Positions 17,447-25,911 of a stretch of 64,000 nucleotides of DNA are shown piece by piece. The position numbers and the translations under genes were made by a program. The DNA lies in contig NZ_WJYO01000002.1 in assembly GCF_010994095.1 (NCBI RefSeq), positions 124,001 to 188,000 on the forward strand, in the 5' to 3' direction. Origin of the DNA: Mumia xiangluensis. GTDB lineage: Bacteria > Actinomycetota > Actinomycetes > Propionibacteriales > Nocardioidaceae. The notes below the pieces were generated by a model. That model was not told the origin of the DNA. It searched no databases and was given only the letters and a program-made list of their open reading frames with translations. Positions within the stretch are counted from its first letter, which is position 1; each line of letters starts with the position of its first letter.

Positions 17447-17767
17447 ATGAGCGACGACCCCGCGAACGCGACCACCGGCGGGGTCACGTACGGCAAGCGC
17501 GCTGCTCCGCGTCCGGCCAGCCCGTCTGGCCCGGCCTGGCCGTACCCGACCTGCGTCCGCTTCTGCGCCATCCCCCACGAGACCGGCGAGCCGTGCCGGT
17601 CGTTCGGCGAGGAGGCGTTCCTGACCCTCCGCAGCGTCGACCCGGAGACCGGGGAGCCGGCGTTCGCACTGATCTTCCCCGAGCGACCCGACACCCCCGA
17701 CGTGACGCTGACGGCCTACCAGGCCTCCGTCCTCGCGGCCGAGCTCTCGCCCGAGAGCCTCCGCTGA
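17447..17767 (+). CDS. Hypothetical protein (106 aa)
   Basis: The chosen start ATG 17447 gives MSDDPANATTGGVTYGKRA; the frame stays open further upstream, but that part reads as Pro/His-rich non-coding sequence. The protein has three cysteines in a PTCVRFCAIPHETGEPC cluster and a C-terminal strand-helix (DVTLTAYQASVLAAELS). A metal site is possible but unproven. It converges on the DUF2182 gene with seven bases between the stops. No family recognised. Confidence 0.55.
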   Translation: MSDDPANATTGGVTYGKRAAPRPASPSGPAWPYPTCVRFCAIPHETGEPCRSFGEEAFLTLRSVDPETGEPAFALIFPERPDTPDVTLTAYQASVLAAELSPESLR

Positions 17768-17774
17768 CGCGGGC

Positions 17775-18536
17775 TCAGTGGGTGTGGCCGTCCAGCGGCA
17801 CCGCCGGTGACCCTGGTCCGGCGCCGGCCGAGACGCCGTACGAGAGAGCGAGCGCGAGCAGACCGAGCCCGACGATCACGAGAGCGCCCTCGGCCCTCGG
17901 GACGTCTCCGCCGCGGCGACGCTCGAGGAGCCCCAGCACCGTTGCGGTCGCCATGACGATCAGGCCGTGGCCGATCATCACCGCGGTCATGAGCACCCAG
18001 CACGTCGCGACGCACCGCCGCGCGGTCGCGACGCCGTACAGGGCGCAGTCACGGTCGGCCCGCCACCCTCGCGGAGACAGCGGCATCGTCATGGCGCACT
18101 GGCGGACGAGGCGACGCCGTCCCGGCGAGAGGTACGCGACGACGGCGACCCCGAAGCCGACCACGATCGCCGGACGCCACCCGATCGCCGACACGAGCAG
18201 ACCGCCCGCGACGATCGAGGCGGTCGCGACCAGGATCCACACGCCGAGGTAGCCGGCGAGGTACGCCAGCGGCGCCCGGTAGCGCCGCTGCCACAGGCTG
18301 TTGTGCGCGACGTGCGCGACCTGCGGCAGGACGAACGGCACCATCATCGCCACCGTCATCACCGCCGCGTGGCTCAGCGCGTGCGACGGAGGATGCACCT
18401 GCGCCGAGCCGAGGAGGTGCCCCGGCTCGACGAGCGCTGCCACGAGCAGCGCCACCCAGGCGCCCCCCGCGAGCGCCACCGCGAACCACTCGGGGTGGTA
18501 CCAGTGCGTCCGGACGACGAACGACGTGCTGGTCAT
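17775..18536 (-). CDS. DUF2182 family predicted metal-binding membrane protein
   Basis: The 253-residue integral membrane protein has about six hydrophobic helices. It carries the DUF2182 hallmark, a Met-rich helix after a His-containing loop (HALSHAAVMTVAMMVPFVLP near 50-70), then LAYLAGYLGVW. Two cysteines lie in RRCVATCWVLMTAVMIGHGL, and the tail ends DGHTH. Met/His/Cys-rich helices suggest copper handling, although the biochemistry of the family is, to my knowledge, not settled. ATG 18536 overlaps the tyrosinase stop (ATGA), so it is translationally coupled to a copper enzyme, which supports a copper-supply role. Confidence 0.78.
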   Translation of the reverse strand: MTSTSFVVRTHWYHPEWFAVALAGGAWVALLVAALVEPGHLLGSAQVHPPSHALSHAAVMTVAMMVPFVLPQVAHVAHNSLWQRRYRAPLAYLAGYLGVWILVATASIVAGGLLVSAIGWRPAIVVGFGVAVVAYLSPGRRRLVRQCAMTMPLSPRGWRADRDCALYGVATARRCVATCWVLMTAVMIGHGLIVMATATVLGLLERRRGGDVPRAEGALVIVGLGLLALALSYGVSAGAGPGSPAVPLDGHTH

Positions 18537-20677
18537 GCGTAGAAGAGGCTCACGCGCCCGACCGAGATGTCCCCCTCCGCCGTCCCGCCTGACGGGTCAG
18601 GCAGCGGGGTGAACGCCACGGTGAGCTTCTTCGGCTCCCACTGGCCGGCGGCAGCGAGGGCCTTGACGACCTTGGTGATCTCGAACGTCGCGTTCTTGCC
18701 GCTCCCGCTGTGGGTGTCGCTCTTGCGGGACGCCTCGATCACGCCGAACATCGGCAGCTGCCCGATCTCGCGGTCGGGGAACTCGGTTGCCTTGGCGCCG
18801 GCCGGCACGTTGATGTGGACGAGCACCGGGCCGGCACTGAGCTTGGTCGCCGTGATGTTCTCCAGCCGGAGGAACACGCGAGACCCCGGTGGCACGGTCC
18901 CCGACTCGTCGACGAGCCGGGCGAGCGGACCGCGGGGAGCACTGACGTCGATCGGCACCGAGGAGGGTCCGGACCGGATCGGCACCGGCCCCTTCGACGC
19001 GCCGACGAGCTCGGGTGGGCGTGTCTCCTCCTCGCCGATCTCCTCGGTCTCGCCGGTGGGTTCGCCGAAGGCCTCGCGCGCGCCACGCTCGGGCATGTCC
19101 GAATAGCGGTACCCCAGCGGTGGCCGGCGGGGGTCGATGACCTGCTCGGTCCTCAGCGTCGTCGTGGTCCCCCCTGCTCCGAACACCCAGTGGGCGTCGC
19201 GCCACTGCTTCTCGCGCGGGTTGTTCCGACGAGGCTGCCGCAACCAGACCTCCCACAGGCGGTCGATGTTGGCGTGGTGCAACCAGAACACCGGGTCCTG
19301 CGCCGCCGTCTCGAAGAGCGACATCAGGCCCAGCGGATTCCGCCCACCGACCGCCACGTGCACGAGACCGTGCGGGACCTCTTCCAGTGCGCCCCCACCG
19401 GGCCCGTTCTCGTGGGTCCCGACGGGCGCCGTCCGCCCCCCGAACGCGGGCAGGAAGCGGTCGGTGAACGAGGTCTGGTCCATCGCCCTGCTCACCGCGA
19501 CGTCCCGTGGCGCCATCGGGTCGCCCCGCTTGATCGCGTCGCTGCGCAGTGCGACCGCGAGCGGGTTGTCGACGTTGTCGGGCGTGCGCGCGGCGCGGAA
19601 CGCCGGCGGCAGCTTCGCGACGTCGGGCCGGCTCGCGTCGCTGTAGTTCCAGAACGGCAGTGCCCAGCCGCTCGGTCCACCGAGACGCACGATCTCGTCG
19701 CGGACGATCCGTTCGAAGTGGTGCAGGTAGATCCGGTGCCAGGGCAGGAAGTGCCAGCTCTCGTGCTCGCACGCGTTCCAGACCGCGCCCGAGGGCCACG
19801 AGCCCCGCGCGATGAAGGTCCCGTGAGCCTCAGCGAGGTGACGCCAGCCTCGGGGGTCGGCGAACGCCCCGGTGTCCCGGGCCTTCATCGCCGTGACCGC
19901 GCGGGCGTACCAGAGGATCGTCGGGTGCCAGACGTTCGTGGCGCTGAGCGTCCACACGTCCTCGCGGACCCGTACGGCGGGGGCCGGCGTGGGCGTGGGG
20001 GTCGGTGTGGGCGTCGGGGTCGGTGTGGGCGTCGGCGTCGGCGTCGGGGTCGGGGTCGGCGTCGGCGTCGGGGTCGGAGTCACCGCGAGCTTCTCCAGCT
20101 CCGGCCACGTCTTCGGACCGATCACCCCGTCGCGCACCAGTCCGCGGCAGGCCTGGAACATCTTGGTCGCGAGCTCCGTGCCTTGTCCGAAGCGGCAGTC
20201 GACGACCAGCGGGTCCTGCCCGAGGGCCTTGAGCTGCGGCTGCAACGAGGCGATGTACTGCCGCGTCCCCTGACTGGTGTCGGTGCACGACGGCGTGCTG
20301 GTGCGCCACGCCTCGAGGAAGCGGTTCAGCAGGTGCTGGGCGTAGCCCACCGCCGGGTTGCGCGAGCGCTTCGCGTCGGTGCTGCGGTGAAGCAGCGGCC
20401 GCGGACCGGTCGGCGCTGCCGGCGGGCCCTCACCCGGTGCGCACCGCGATGGACCCCAGGTCTCGCCCTCCGACCCCGTCTCGGGAACGGCCTCGGGCCA
20501 CGCCTCCGGCCACGCTTCCGGAACGGTCAGCGGTTGCTCCGTCTGGACGGGGTGCTCGTCGAACCACTCCCCCGTGACCGTGTCCAGATCCTCGGAGGCG
20601 AAGGGGCTCTCGTCGAACCACTCCCGCGTCCCGACGTCGGCCTCCGTCGTCCGCCACGGCGACTCGTCCTCGCGCAT
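18533..20677 (-). CDS. Multidomain tyrosinase with peptidoglycan-binding-like domain and C-terminal shield-like domain
   Basis: The 714-residue protein starts at ATG 20677 behind GGAGGTGC. Residues 1-90 are acidic and disordered with repeated E-x-P-F/W motifs (ESPW 5-8, ESPF 23-26). Residues about 95-195 resemble a peptidoglycan-binding fold (AVGYAQHLLNRFLEAW, then GQGTELATKMFQ, DGVIGPKTWPELEKL). A (Thr-Pro)16 linker spans 200-231. The type-3 copper domain follows: CuA H285 (or H280), H305, H314 in HESWHFLPWHR; CuB H436, H440 in PHGLVH and H467/H468 in FWLHHANIDRLW. Residues about 575-714 form a beta-rich domain like the C-terminal shield of polyphenol oxidases. No Sec, Tat or lipobox signal is present. 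It would oxidise phenols to quinones, probably from a latent form. Confidence 0.88.
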   Translation of the reverse strand: MREDESPWRTTEADVGTREWFDESPFASEDLDTVTGEWFDEHPVQTEQPLTVPEAWPEAWPEAVPETGSEGETWGPSRCAPGEGPPAAPTGPRPLLHRSTDAKRSRNPAVGYAQHLLNRFLEAWRTSTPSCTDTSQGTRQYIASLQPQLKALGQDPLVVDCRFGQGTELATKMFQACRGLVRDGVIGPKTWPELEKLAVTPTPTPTPTPTPTPTPTPTPTPTPTPTPTPTPAPAVRVREDVWTLSATNVWHPTILWYARAVTAMKARDTGAFADPRGWRHLAEAHGTFIARGSWPSGAVWNACEHESWHFLPWHRIYLHHFERIVRDEIVRLGGPSGWALPFWNYSDASRPDVAKLPPAFRAARTPDNVDNPLAVALRSDAIKRGDPMAPRDVAVSRAMDQTSFTDRFLPAFGGRTAPVGTHENGPGGGALEEVPHGLVHVAVGGRNPLGLMSLFETAAQDPVFWLHHANIDRLWEVWLRQPRRNNPREKQWRDAHWVFGAGGTTTTLRTEQVIDPRRPPLGYRYSDMPERGAREAFGEPTGETEEIGEEETRPPELVGASKGPVPIRSGPSSVPIDVSAPRGPLARLVDESGTVPPGSRVFLRLENITATKLSAGPVLVHINVPAGAKATEFPDREIGQLPMFGVIEASRKSDTHSGSGKNATFEITKVVKALAAAGQWEPKKLTVAFTPLPDPSGGTAEGDISVGRVSLFYA
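19985..20080. repeat. Hexanucleotide repeat encoding (Thr-Pro)16
   Basis: Sixteen consecutive 6-bp units (cggcgt, gggcgt, cggggt and variants on the + strand) encode Thr-Pro on the minus strand. It is a flexible linker in the tyrosinase and likely prone to length change. Confidence 0.9.
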
Positions 20678-20689
20678 GGTGCACCTCCG

Positions 20690-21811
20690 TCATCGCTTGG
20701 TCAGCGGTCGTGGAGCCGCGACGACCTGGACCGGTGTCGGACGCTCCTTGAGGTTGCGTCCCGACGCCGCAGCCCACTCGGTGATCACGCGTCGCACCTC
20801 CGTGCCGAGCGGCACCGCACCCGGTGGCAGCGGCGGGACGGTCGGCGGGGTGGTGCTCTGGTAGAGCAGCCACGCGCGCCCGCTGTCGGTGACCCAGCCC
20901 GCCTCGAGGGCGCGCAGCACCAACGACAGCTCCTGCGCCATCGCGAAGAAGGAGTTGGCGCGTGAGTGGGGTGGCATGCCGACACGCTCACCGATCACCC
21001 GAAGCCGGTCTGCAGCGCTGGTCGCCTGGGCCCGGAGGTCGACGACGAGGGGCGTGTTGGAGCCCAGGGTCAGCTCCACCCATCCCATCGCGGTCGTCGC
21101 AGCGAGCTCCTCGCGGCTCAGCAGCGCGTTCTGACGCCGCGAGCGCAGCATGAACCCGAGCTGCTCCGCGAGCCGGTAGATCCGGTCGTCGTCCGTGGTG
21201 TTCCCGGCGACGAGGTTCCGGACGTTCTCGATCGCCCGCCACAGCTCGTACAACAGCTCCTCGAGCAGGGCCACGAACGTGCGGTTGGAGGCCTCAGCCT
21301 TGTCGTACGGGTACGGCGCGTTGGCGTCCGTGCCGTGGGCGAGGTCCATCCCGAACATCCGGTAGTACGCGTTGCGACGGACGGCCTCGGCGTCGGGGCG
21401 GACCCCGCTTGTGGACAGCCAGGCGGCGACCGGGTTGTGGGCTCCGAACAGCAGCGTCTCGGTCGTGTCGAGCCACCGCTGCGTCGCCACCGACGGGATC
21501 CCGAGCCCTTCGCCACCCCGGAACGCCCGTACGACCCTCGCCAGGATCTGCGCGGCCCGGGTGTTCTCGATCGCGTACGCATAGATCAGGTGGTCCCAGG
21601 CCGGCTGGGACGGCATCGGCACCCCGCTGAAGGCGCCGTCGTTGAACAGCGCCACGCGTGCCGGGCCGGCCGGCGGCGGGTTCGGTGCCCACGGGTTGGC
21701 CGCGTCGAGCACCTGCTCCATCCGCCAGATCAGGTCCAGCGGGTCGGCCGTGATGACCTGTGCCTCGGCGACGGCACCGCCGCCGAGCTGTTGGACGAGC
21801 TGCGTGATCAT
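20690..21811 (-). CDS. Unknown protein of the tyrosinase module (373 aa)
   Basis: A soluble, mostly alpha-helical 373-residue protein without signal or membrane helices. N-terminal MITQLVQQLGGG leads to helices rich in Ala/Leu/Arg (AIENTRAAQILARVVRAF; RTFVALLEELLYELWRAIEN). The C-terminal ~50 residues are proline-rich (PPTVPPLPPGAVPLG) with a basic tail. No catalytic motif was recognised. ATG 21811 overlaps the 139-aa gene's stop (ATGA), and the gene ends 12 bp before the tyrosinase start, so it is a firm member of the operon. Confidence 0.7.
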   Translation of the reverse strand: MITQLVQQLGGGAVAEAQVITADPLDLIWRMEQVLDAANPWAPNPPPAGPARVALFNDGAFSGVPMPSQPAWDHLIYAYAIENTRAAQILARVVRAFRGGEGLGIPSVATQRWLDTTETLLFGAHNPVAAWLSTSGVRPDAEAVRRNAYYRMFGMDLAHGTDANAPYPYDKAEASNRTFVALLEELLYELWRAIENVRNLVAGNTTDDDRIYRLAEQLGFMLRSRRQNALLSREELAATTAMGWVELTLGSNTPLVVDLRAQATSAADRLRVIGERVGMPPHSRANSFFAMAQELSLVLRALEAGWVTDSGRAWLLYQSTTPPTVPPLPPGAVPLGTEVRRVITEWAAASGRNLKERPTPVQVVAAPRPLTKR

Positions 21812-22227
21812 GCCACCGACTCCTCGTAGTAGACGCCGTCGACGACCGGCCGGGCCTGCCCGATGAAGGAGACCGGCTCCTCGTACGCCGTCGCCAGCTG
21901 CTGGAAGTTGGAGTCGCGGTCCCCGCCGAGCGCGTTCCGGATGAGGGCAACCGCCTCCGCGACCCCGGGTTCGAGCTCGAGGGCGGTCGAGGGTGGGACG
22001 ATGCTGCGCAGCGGCCCCATCACCTCCGCGATCTCCGCGAGGCCGATCGCGAGGCCGTCGAGCCCGGCGATGCCGCCGAGCGTCGTCCAGACCTTCGCGA
22101 ACTCCTCCGACGACGTCTGCTGCATCGCCTCGATGACCTCGAGGAGCTCCTCCGTACGCTCCCCGATCGTCTCCATCGACGACGCGAGGGACTTCATCGT
22201 CAGGTTTCCGCTCGTCTTCTTGGCCAC
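21808..22227 (-). CDS. Unknown small helical protein of the tyrosinase module (139 aa)
   Basis: GTG 22227 is chosen because GGAGG (22236-22240) is eight bases upstream; an earlier GTG at 22236 would overlap that site. The N-terminal half is amphipathic helix with coiled-coil character (LASSMETIGERTEELLEVIEAM). A Gly/Ile/Leu-rich stretch (LGGIAGLDGLAIGLAEIAEV) could form a small hydrophobic hairpin. The end holds YEEPVSFIGQARPVVDGVYY. No known family. It lies between the metallopeptidase and the 373-aa gene in one operon. Confidence 0.65.
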   Translation of the reverse strand: MAKKTSGNLTMKSLASSMETIGERTEELLEVIEAMQQTSSEEFAKVWTTLGGIAGLDGLAIGLAEIAEVMGPLRSIVPPSTALELEPGVAEAVALIRNALGGDRDSNFQQLATAYEEPVSFIGQARPVVDGVYYEESVA

Positions 22228-22252
22228 GACTGCCACCTCCGCTAGGCGCCGC

Positions 22253-23503
22253 TCAGGCGGCGACGCTCCGTTGACCGGTCATCCACGTCCGTGCTCGCGA
22301 GATCCACTCGCCGGCTCGCTCCGGGTTCTCCGCCTCGCGCAGCCCGGCGAGCGCGATGAGGCGGATCCCTTCCGTCCCGCGCCAGTGCGGCGACGTCCAC
22401 AACGACGGCCCCGCGCTCCGCTCGAGCTCGGCGAGCGCGGTCGGCGACACCTTCTGGGGATCGACCAGAGCCGTGACAGGGCGGTCGCGGAAGCCCGGGA
22501 CCGGGGTGCCGAGACAGGTGGCCGCGATCGCCGGCATCCGCTGGTGCGACCGGAGCAGCAGCGGCACGGTCGTCGCCTCGGCGCGGCTCGGCGGGTACGA
22601 CGTCAGGATCGCGCGCTCCAGCCGGTCCCACGGACCAGGTCCGTAGGCGTGGCGGCACATCGCGCAGCCCAGGAGCGTCCGCAGCCAGCCGATCGGGTGA
22701 GGGTCGCCGAGCGGCCAGCGGAAGAGTGTCCGTTCGTCACCGACGACGTCGTGCAGAGCCGCCACCGATGCGAAGCCGGTGAGCACGAACGCGTACACGT
22801 CCGCTGCGATCTCGCTGCTCCACGGCTGCCACATCGCGCGCAGCGCCGGGTCGTCGGCGAGCGTCGTGCCGAGGGCGTCCGACAGCGCAGAGTTCCAGCC
22901 GGAGAGGTGCGCGACCTGGTGGCCGGTCTCGTGGAAGAGCGAGGTGGGCCGGTACAGGTTGTGCCGGACGATCTTGACCGCCGCCACCGGGTTGACCGCC
23001 CCTGGAGCCCACAGCCGGATCCCGACCCGGAGGATGCTGGCGCCCAGACCTTCCCCCAGGTAGGTCAGGACCGGCGGGACAGGGAGGCCCAGCGGGCGCA
23101 GGACCTGGTCGATGCTCTGGTAGGCGACGGAGTCGAGGAACTGCAGCGCCGTACGGAGGTGGGCGCTGGTGCGGGTGTTGACGGCCTGACCGAAGAAGTC
23201 GAGCGTCGTCTCCACCTGGACGTAGCGACGGCGGAACTGCTGCACCGCCGCGTGCGCGTCCGCCAGCGCAGCCGGGTCCAGGCGGCTCGCGCGGACCGCC
23301 GCCGTCGTGGTGCGCCCGTTCTCGAGGAGCTGCTCGACCGTTCGCGCCAGCTGTCTGCGCACCGGCACGCCGATCGACTGCTCGAGCGACTCCCACGCGT
23401 GACGCGACGCGAACTCCTCGGCGTCGATGAAGCACTGCGCAGCACCGACCCAGTGCCCGAGCTGGCGCTGGAGCTCCTCGGCGATCAGGCGGTGCTCGTT
23501 CAC
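22253..23503 (-). CDS. Putative zinc metallopeptidase (gluzincin-like, HETGH) of the tyrosinase module
   Basis: The 416-residue protein has an HExxH zinc site at H191-E192-T-G-H195 (SLFHETGHQVAHLSG) and, 36 residues after H195, SSEIAADVYAF, in which E231 and D235 fit the ExxxD third-ligand motif of gluzincins. Before the site are about 180 mostly helical residues, after it another 180 with a CAMCRHAYG cysteine pair. No signal peptide or membrane helix is seen. GTG 23503 overlaps the stop of the upstream 803-aa gene (GTGA). Family assignment rests on the motif alone. A role in clipping the tyrosinase C-terminal domain is attractive but inferred. Confidence 0.68.
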   Translation of the reverse strand: MNEHRLIAEELQRQLGHWVGAAQCFIDAEEFASRHAWESLEQSIGVPVRRQLARTVEQLLENGRTTTAAVRASRLDPAALADAHAAVQQFRRRYVQVETTLDFFGQAVNTRTSAHLRTALQFLDSVAYQSIDQVLRPLGLPVPPVLTYLGEGLGASILRVGIRLWAPGAVNPVAAVKIVRHNLYRPTSLFHETGHQVAHLSGWNSALSDALGTTLADDPALRAMWQPWSSEIAADVYAFVLTGFASVAALHDVVGDERTLFRWPLGDPHPIGWLRTLLGCAMCRHAYGPGPWDRLERAILTSYPPSRAEATTVPLLLRSHQRMPAIAATCLGTPVPGFRDRPVTALVDPQKVSPTALAELERSAGPSLWTSPHWRGTEGIRLIALAGLREAENPERAGEWISRARTWMTGQRSVAA

Positions 23504-25911
23504 GGCTTGGACCTCCCCGGTGTGACCGTGACGGTCACCGGCGCCGGCGCCGTCGTCGGCGGGGCCGCAGGAGCGGTCGTCGCAGGAGCGGTCGTCGCCG
23601 GTACGGCGGTGGCGGGCGCGGGCGCGTCGTCGTCCTCTGCCTCGGCGGAAGGTCCGGCCACTCCCCTGACGTGCACGTTCACCGTCACGCCGTTGGCCGG
23701 GTCCTGCGCGGCCCGGACGAACTCGTGGCCGCGGGTGCGGACGAACTCCGCCAGTGCCTTCGCGACGCTCGACCGCAGCCGGCGCCGGTTCCGCGACGGG
23801 GGACGCCGCCGTCCGCGTCCACGTCCGACCGGGGCACGCCGACGGCGACGACGCGGCCCTGGCATCGCCGCGAAGGCCGCCCGCAGCAGCGCCCTGAGCA
23901 AGGTCGTGCCGCCGGGTCCTGCGGACACCGACGCGGCGAGCCGCTGGGCGTCGGCCTCGGAGAAGTACAGCGACAGGCGCACCTCCCGGCGGTTCTCGTC
24001 GGTCCGGACCCGGCCGTCGCTCGGCTGCGCCACCTCTCCAGCGGACGCTGTGGTCGTCGCGGCAGGGGTCTCGACCTGCCCGATCGGCTCCAGGTAGAAG
24101 AACCGCTGCCCGACGGAGATGCGGTGGCGAGAGGCGAGGAACTGCGCGGGGGCGTCGACGCCGAGGCGCGGCTCACGCAGCAGCACTCCCGCGTTCGCGA
24201 CGGTGAGCGGATGCAGCTGACCGTGCGCCCCGCGCGGGAACGCTGCGCCTCCGATCTTCTCGAGGCGTGCCAGGCGGACCAGCGTGGTCCCAGGCCCGGA
24301 CTCGTACACGTGCACGCGGAACCGGCCCGGCAGCGCGATGCCGGCAGCCCGGAGCGCGGCGTCCAGCGTGGTTCCGCCGAACGTCGTCACGGTCGCAGCG
24401 ATCGCTGCGGTCACCTCGATCTCCGGGACCCGCGAGAACTTCTTGTACGCGATGGCGGTGCGGGCGCGTCGTACGACGAACGACCCGCCGAGCGACGGCG
24501 CGATCTGCAGGTCGGGCCGGACGAGCTGGGCGGGGAAGTTGGCGGCGACCGCCTCCTCGAAGGCCTCGGTCAGCGCAACCTGCAGCAGGTCCTCGTCCTC
24601 GAAGAACTCGCCCGGCTGCTCCGACAGCCTGCGGACGGTGTCCTCGACGGTCGCTGCGAGGGCGGCCGGTGCGGCCTCCTGCTCGAGCTGACCGGGGCGC
24701 CCCTGCTCGAGGCCGATGACCCTCAGACCGACGTCGACGATCGCCGACGAGAGCGGCCCCGAGAGCTTGGGCCCGACCCACTGACCGATGAGCTTGGCGA
24801 GGAACCCCGACAGGAACCCCACGACCTTCGGCCGACCCACGATGCGGATCCCGAGCCGCAGGGCCGGGAGGATCGCGGGGATGAACTGGTCGACCGCCGG
24901 TGTCAGGTCCTCCCCCTCCTGCGCCGAGGCGATCCGGTCGATGAACAGGCTCCGCGCCTCGGCGAGCGCCTCGAGCTCGTCGGAGGAGGGCGGCGCTGCG
25001 CCCCGCTCCTGGTCGTGGCCGAAGCTCTCGCCCTGCTCCAGCGCCTCGCCGCCGAGCACAGACTCGGCCAGCGCGGCGTCGAAGGACTCGGCGAGCGTCT
25101 CCGGATCTCCCGCAGCGACGGGCGTCGGCGCGAAGGACGTGACCAGGAACTCCTCCTCGGCCTCGCCCTCGACCAGCTCCTCGGTCTCCTTCTGGCCGAG
25201 GCCGAAGCGCCGCGCGAGCGCACGTGCGGGCTCGTGCAATGCAGCGGGCAGCTTGTTGATCGCGATCGCCAGCACGCGCTGGAGCAGCGGCCGGACTAGC
25301 GCCTTGAGCTTGTTGAGGATCGGGCCGAGGATCGGGAGCGCAGCCTTGGCGATCTTGCCGGCGGTGCTGACCACGGTCTTGACGACGCTCTTGGCCTTCT
25401 TGATGAGGCCGCCGATGAACTCCTCACCCGCGACGCTCACCCCGGCGGACCCGATCTCGAAGCGGTCGAGGAGCTCGTCGAGCTGGTCCGGCGCCATCCC
25501 CTCGAGGTCGAGGCTCTGCACGTGGTCGGCGAACCGTTGCACGCACCGCTCCGCCTCCGAACCGATCGGAGCCAGGTGGGCGTCGGCGAGCTGGCGGCGC
25601 TGCTCGGCGAGCTGCATCGGCTGCTCCCCTGCCAGCCCGGTCTCGGCGGCTTCCGCGGTCTCCGCGATCAGCTCGGCCAGCGCCTCGTCGAACTGCTCGT
25701 CCCGGATGCTCTCGAACGCCTCCGCGACGATCTCGCCGACCTCTCCCTCTCCGTCGAAGTCCTCGCTGAGCAGCTCCGCGAACGGAGTTGTCACCTCGGT
25801 CCACGGCAGGAACCCGAGCGTCGCCGGCGGCGTCTCCGTGCTGACGCTCTGCTCGGAGAACGGCGTCTCGACCTCGAGCGCGCCCCCTGCGGTTTCGTCG
25901 ATCACGGTCAT
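23500..25911 (-). CDS. Large acidic/amphipathic multidomain protein, first gene of the tyrosinase module (803 aa)
   Basis: ATG 25911 follows GGGAGGGCGCG. The N-terminus is acidic and unstructured with two P-F motifs (ETPFSE 15-20, TTPFAE 41-46). Residues about 168-222 form a long basic amphipathic, nearly hydrophobic helix region (FIGGLIKKAKSVVKTVVSTA, then AALPILGPILNKLKALV). A second such region lies near 340-395 (FLSGFLAKLIGQWVGPKLSG). A beta-rich middle and an Arg-rich patch (PRRRRRRAPVGRGRGRRR) follow, with a Thr/Pro/Ala-rich tail. No Sec signal is present. The layout (acidic ExPF head plus GG-[FL]-KK helices) resembles uncharacterised large proteins of soil bacteria; membrane insertion is plausible but unproven. 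Confidence 0.65.
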   Translation of the reverse strand: MTVIDETAGGALEVETPFSEQSVSTETPPATLGFLPWTEVTTPFAELLSEDFDGEGEVGEIVAEAFESIRDEQFDEALAELIAETAEAAETGLAGEQPMQLAEQRRQLADAHLAPIGSEAERCVQRFADHVQSLDLEGMAPDQLDELLDRFEIGSAGVSVAGEEFIGGLIKKAKSVVKTVVSTAGKIAKAALPILGPILNKLKALVRPLLQRVLAIAINKLPAALHEPARALARRFGLGQKETEELVEGEAEEEFLVTSFAPTPVAAGDPETLAESFDAALAESVLGGEALEQGESFGHDQERGAAPPSSDELEALAEARSLFIDRIASAQEGEDLTPAVDQFIPAILPALRLGIRIVGRPKVVGFLSGFLAKLIGQWVGPKLSGPLSSAIVDVGLRVIGLEQGRPGQLEQEAAPAALAATVEDTVRRLSEQPGEFFEDEDLLQVALTEAFEEAVAANFPAQLVRPDLQIAPSLGGSFVVRRARTAIAYKKFSRVPEIEVTAAIAATVTTFGGTTLDAALRAAGIALPGRFRVHVYESGPGTTLVRLARLEKIGGAAFPRGAHGQLHPLTVANAGVLLREPRLGVDAPAQFLASRHRISVGQRFFYLEPIGQVETPAATTTASAGEVAQPSDGRVRTDENRREVRLSLYFSEADAQRLAASVSAGPGGTTLLRALLRAAFAAMPGPRRRRRRAPVGRGRGRRRPPSRNRRRLRSSVAKALAEFVRTRGHEFVRAAQDPANGVTVNVHVRGVAGPSAEAEDDDAPAPATAVPATTAPATTAPAAPPTTAPAPVTVTVTPGRSKP

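Noticed and set aside
19985-20080. Hexanucleotide array considered as CRISPR or regulatory repeat
   Set aside because: There are no spacers, and the units are codons for a Thr-Pro linker within an intact protein.
18710-20965. A 751-codon plus-strand frame across the tyrosinase gene
   Set aside because: Arg/His-rich composition with Gly/Val-rich runs mirrors the sense gene; the sense strand has intact copper sites and a ribosome site.
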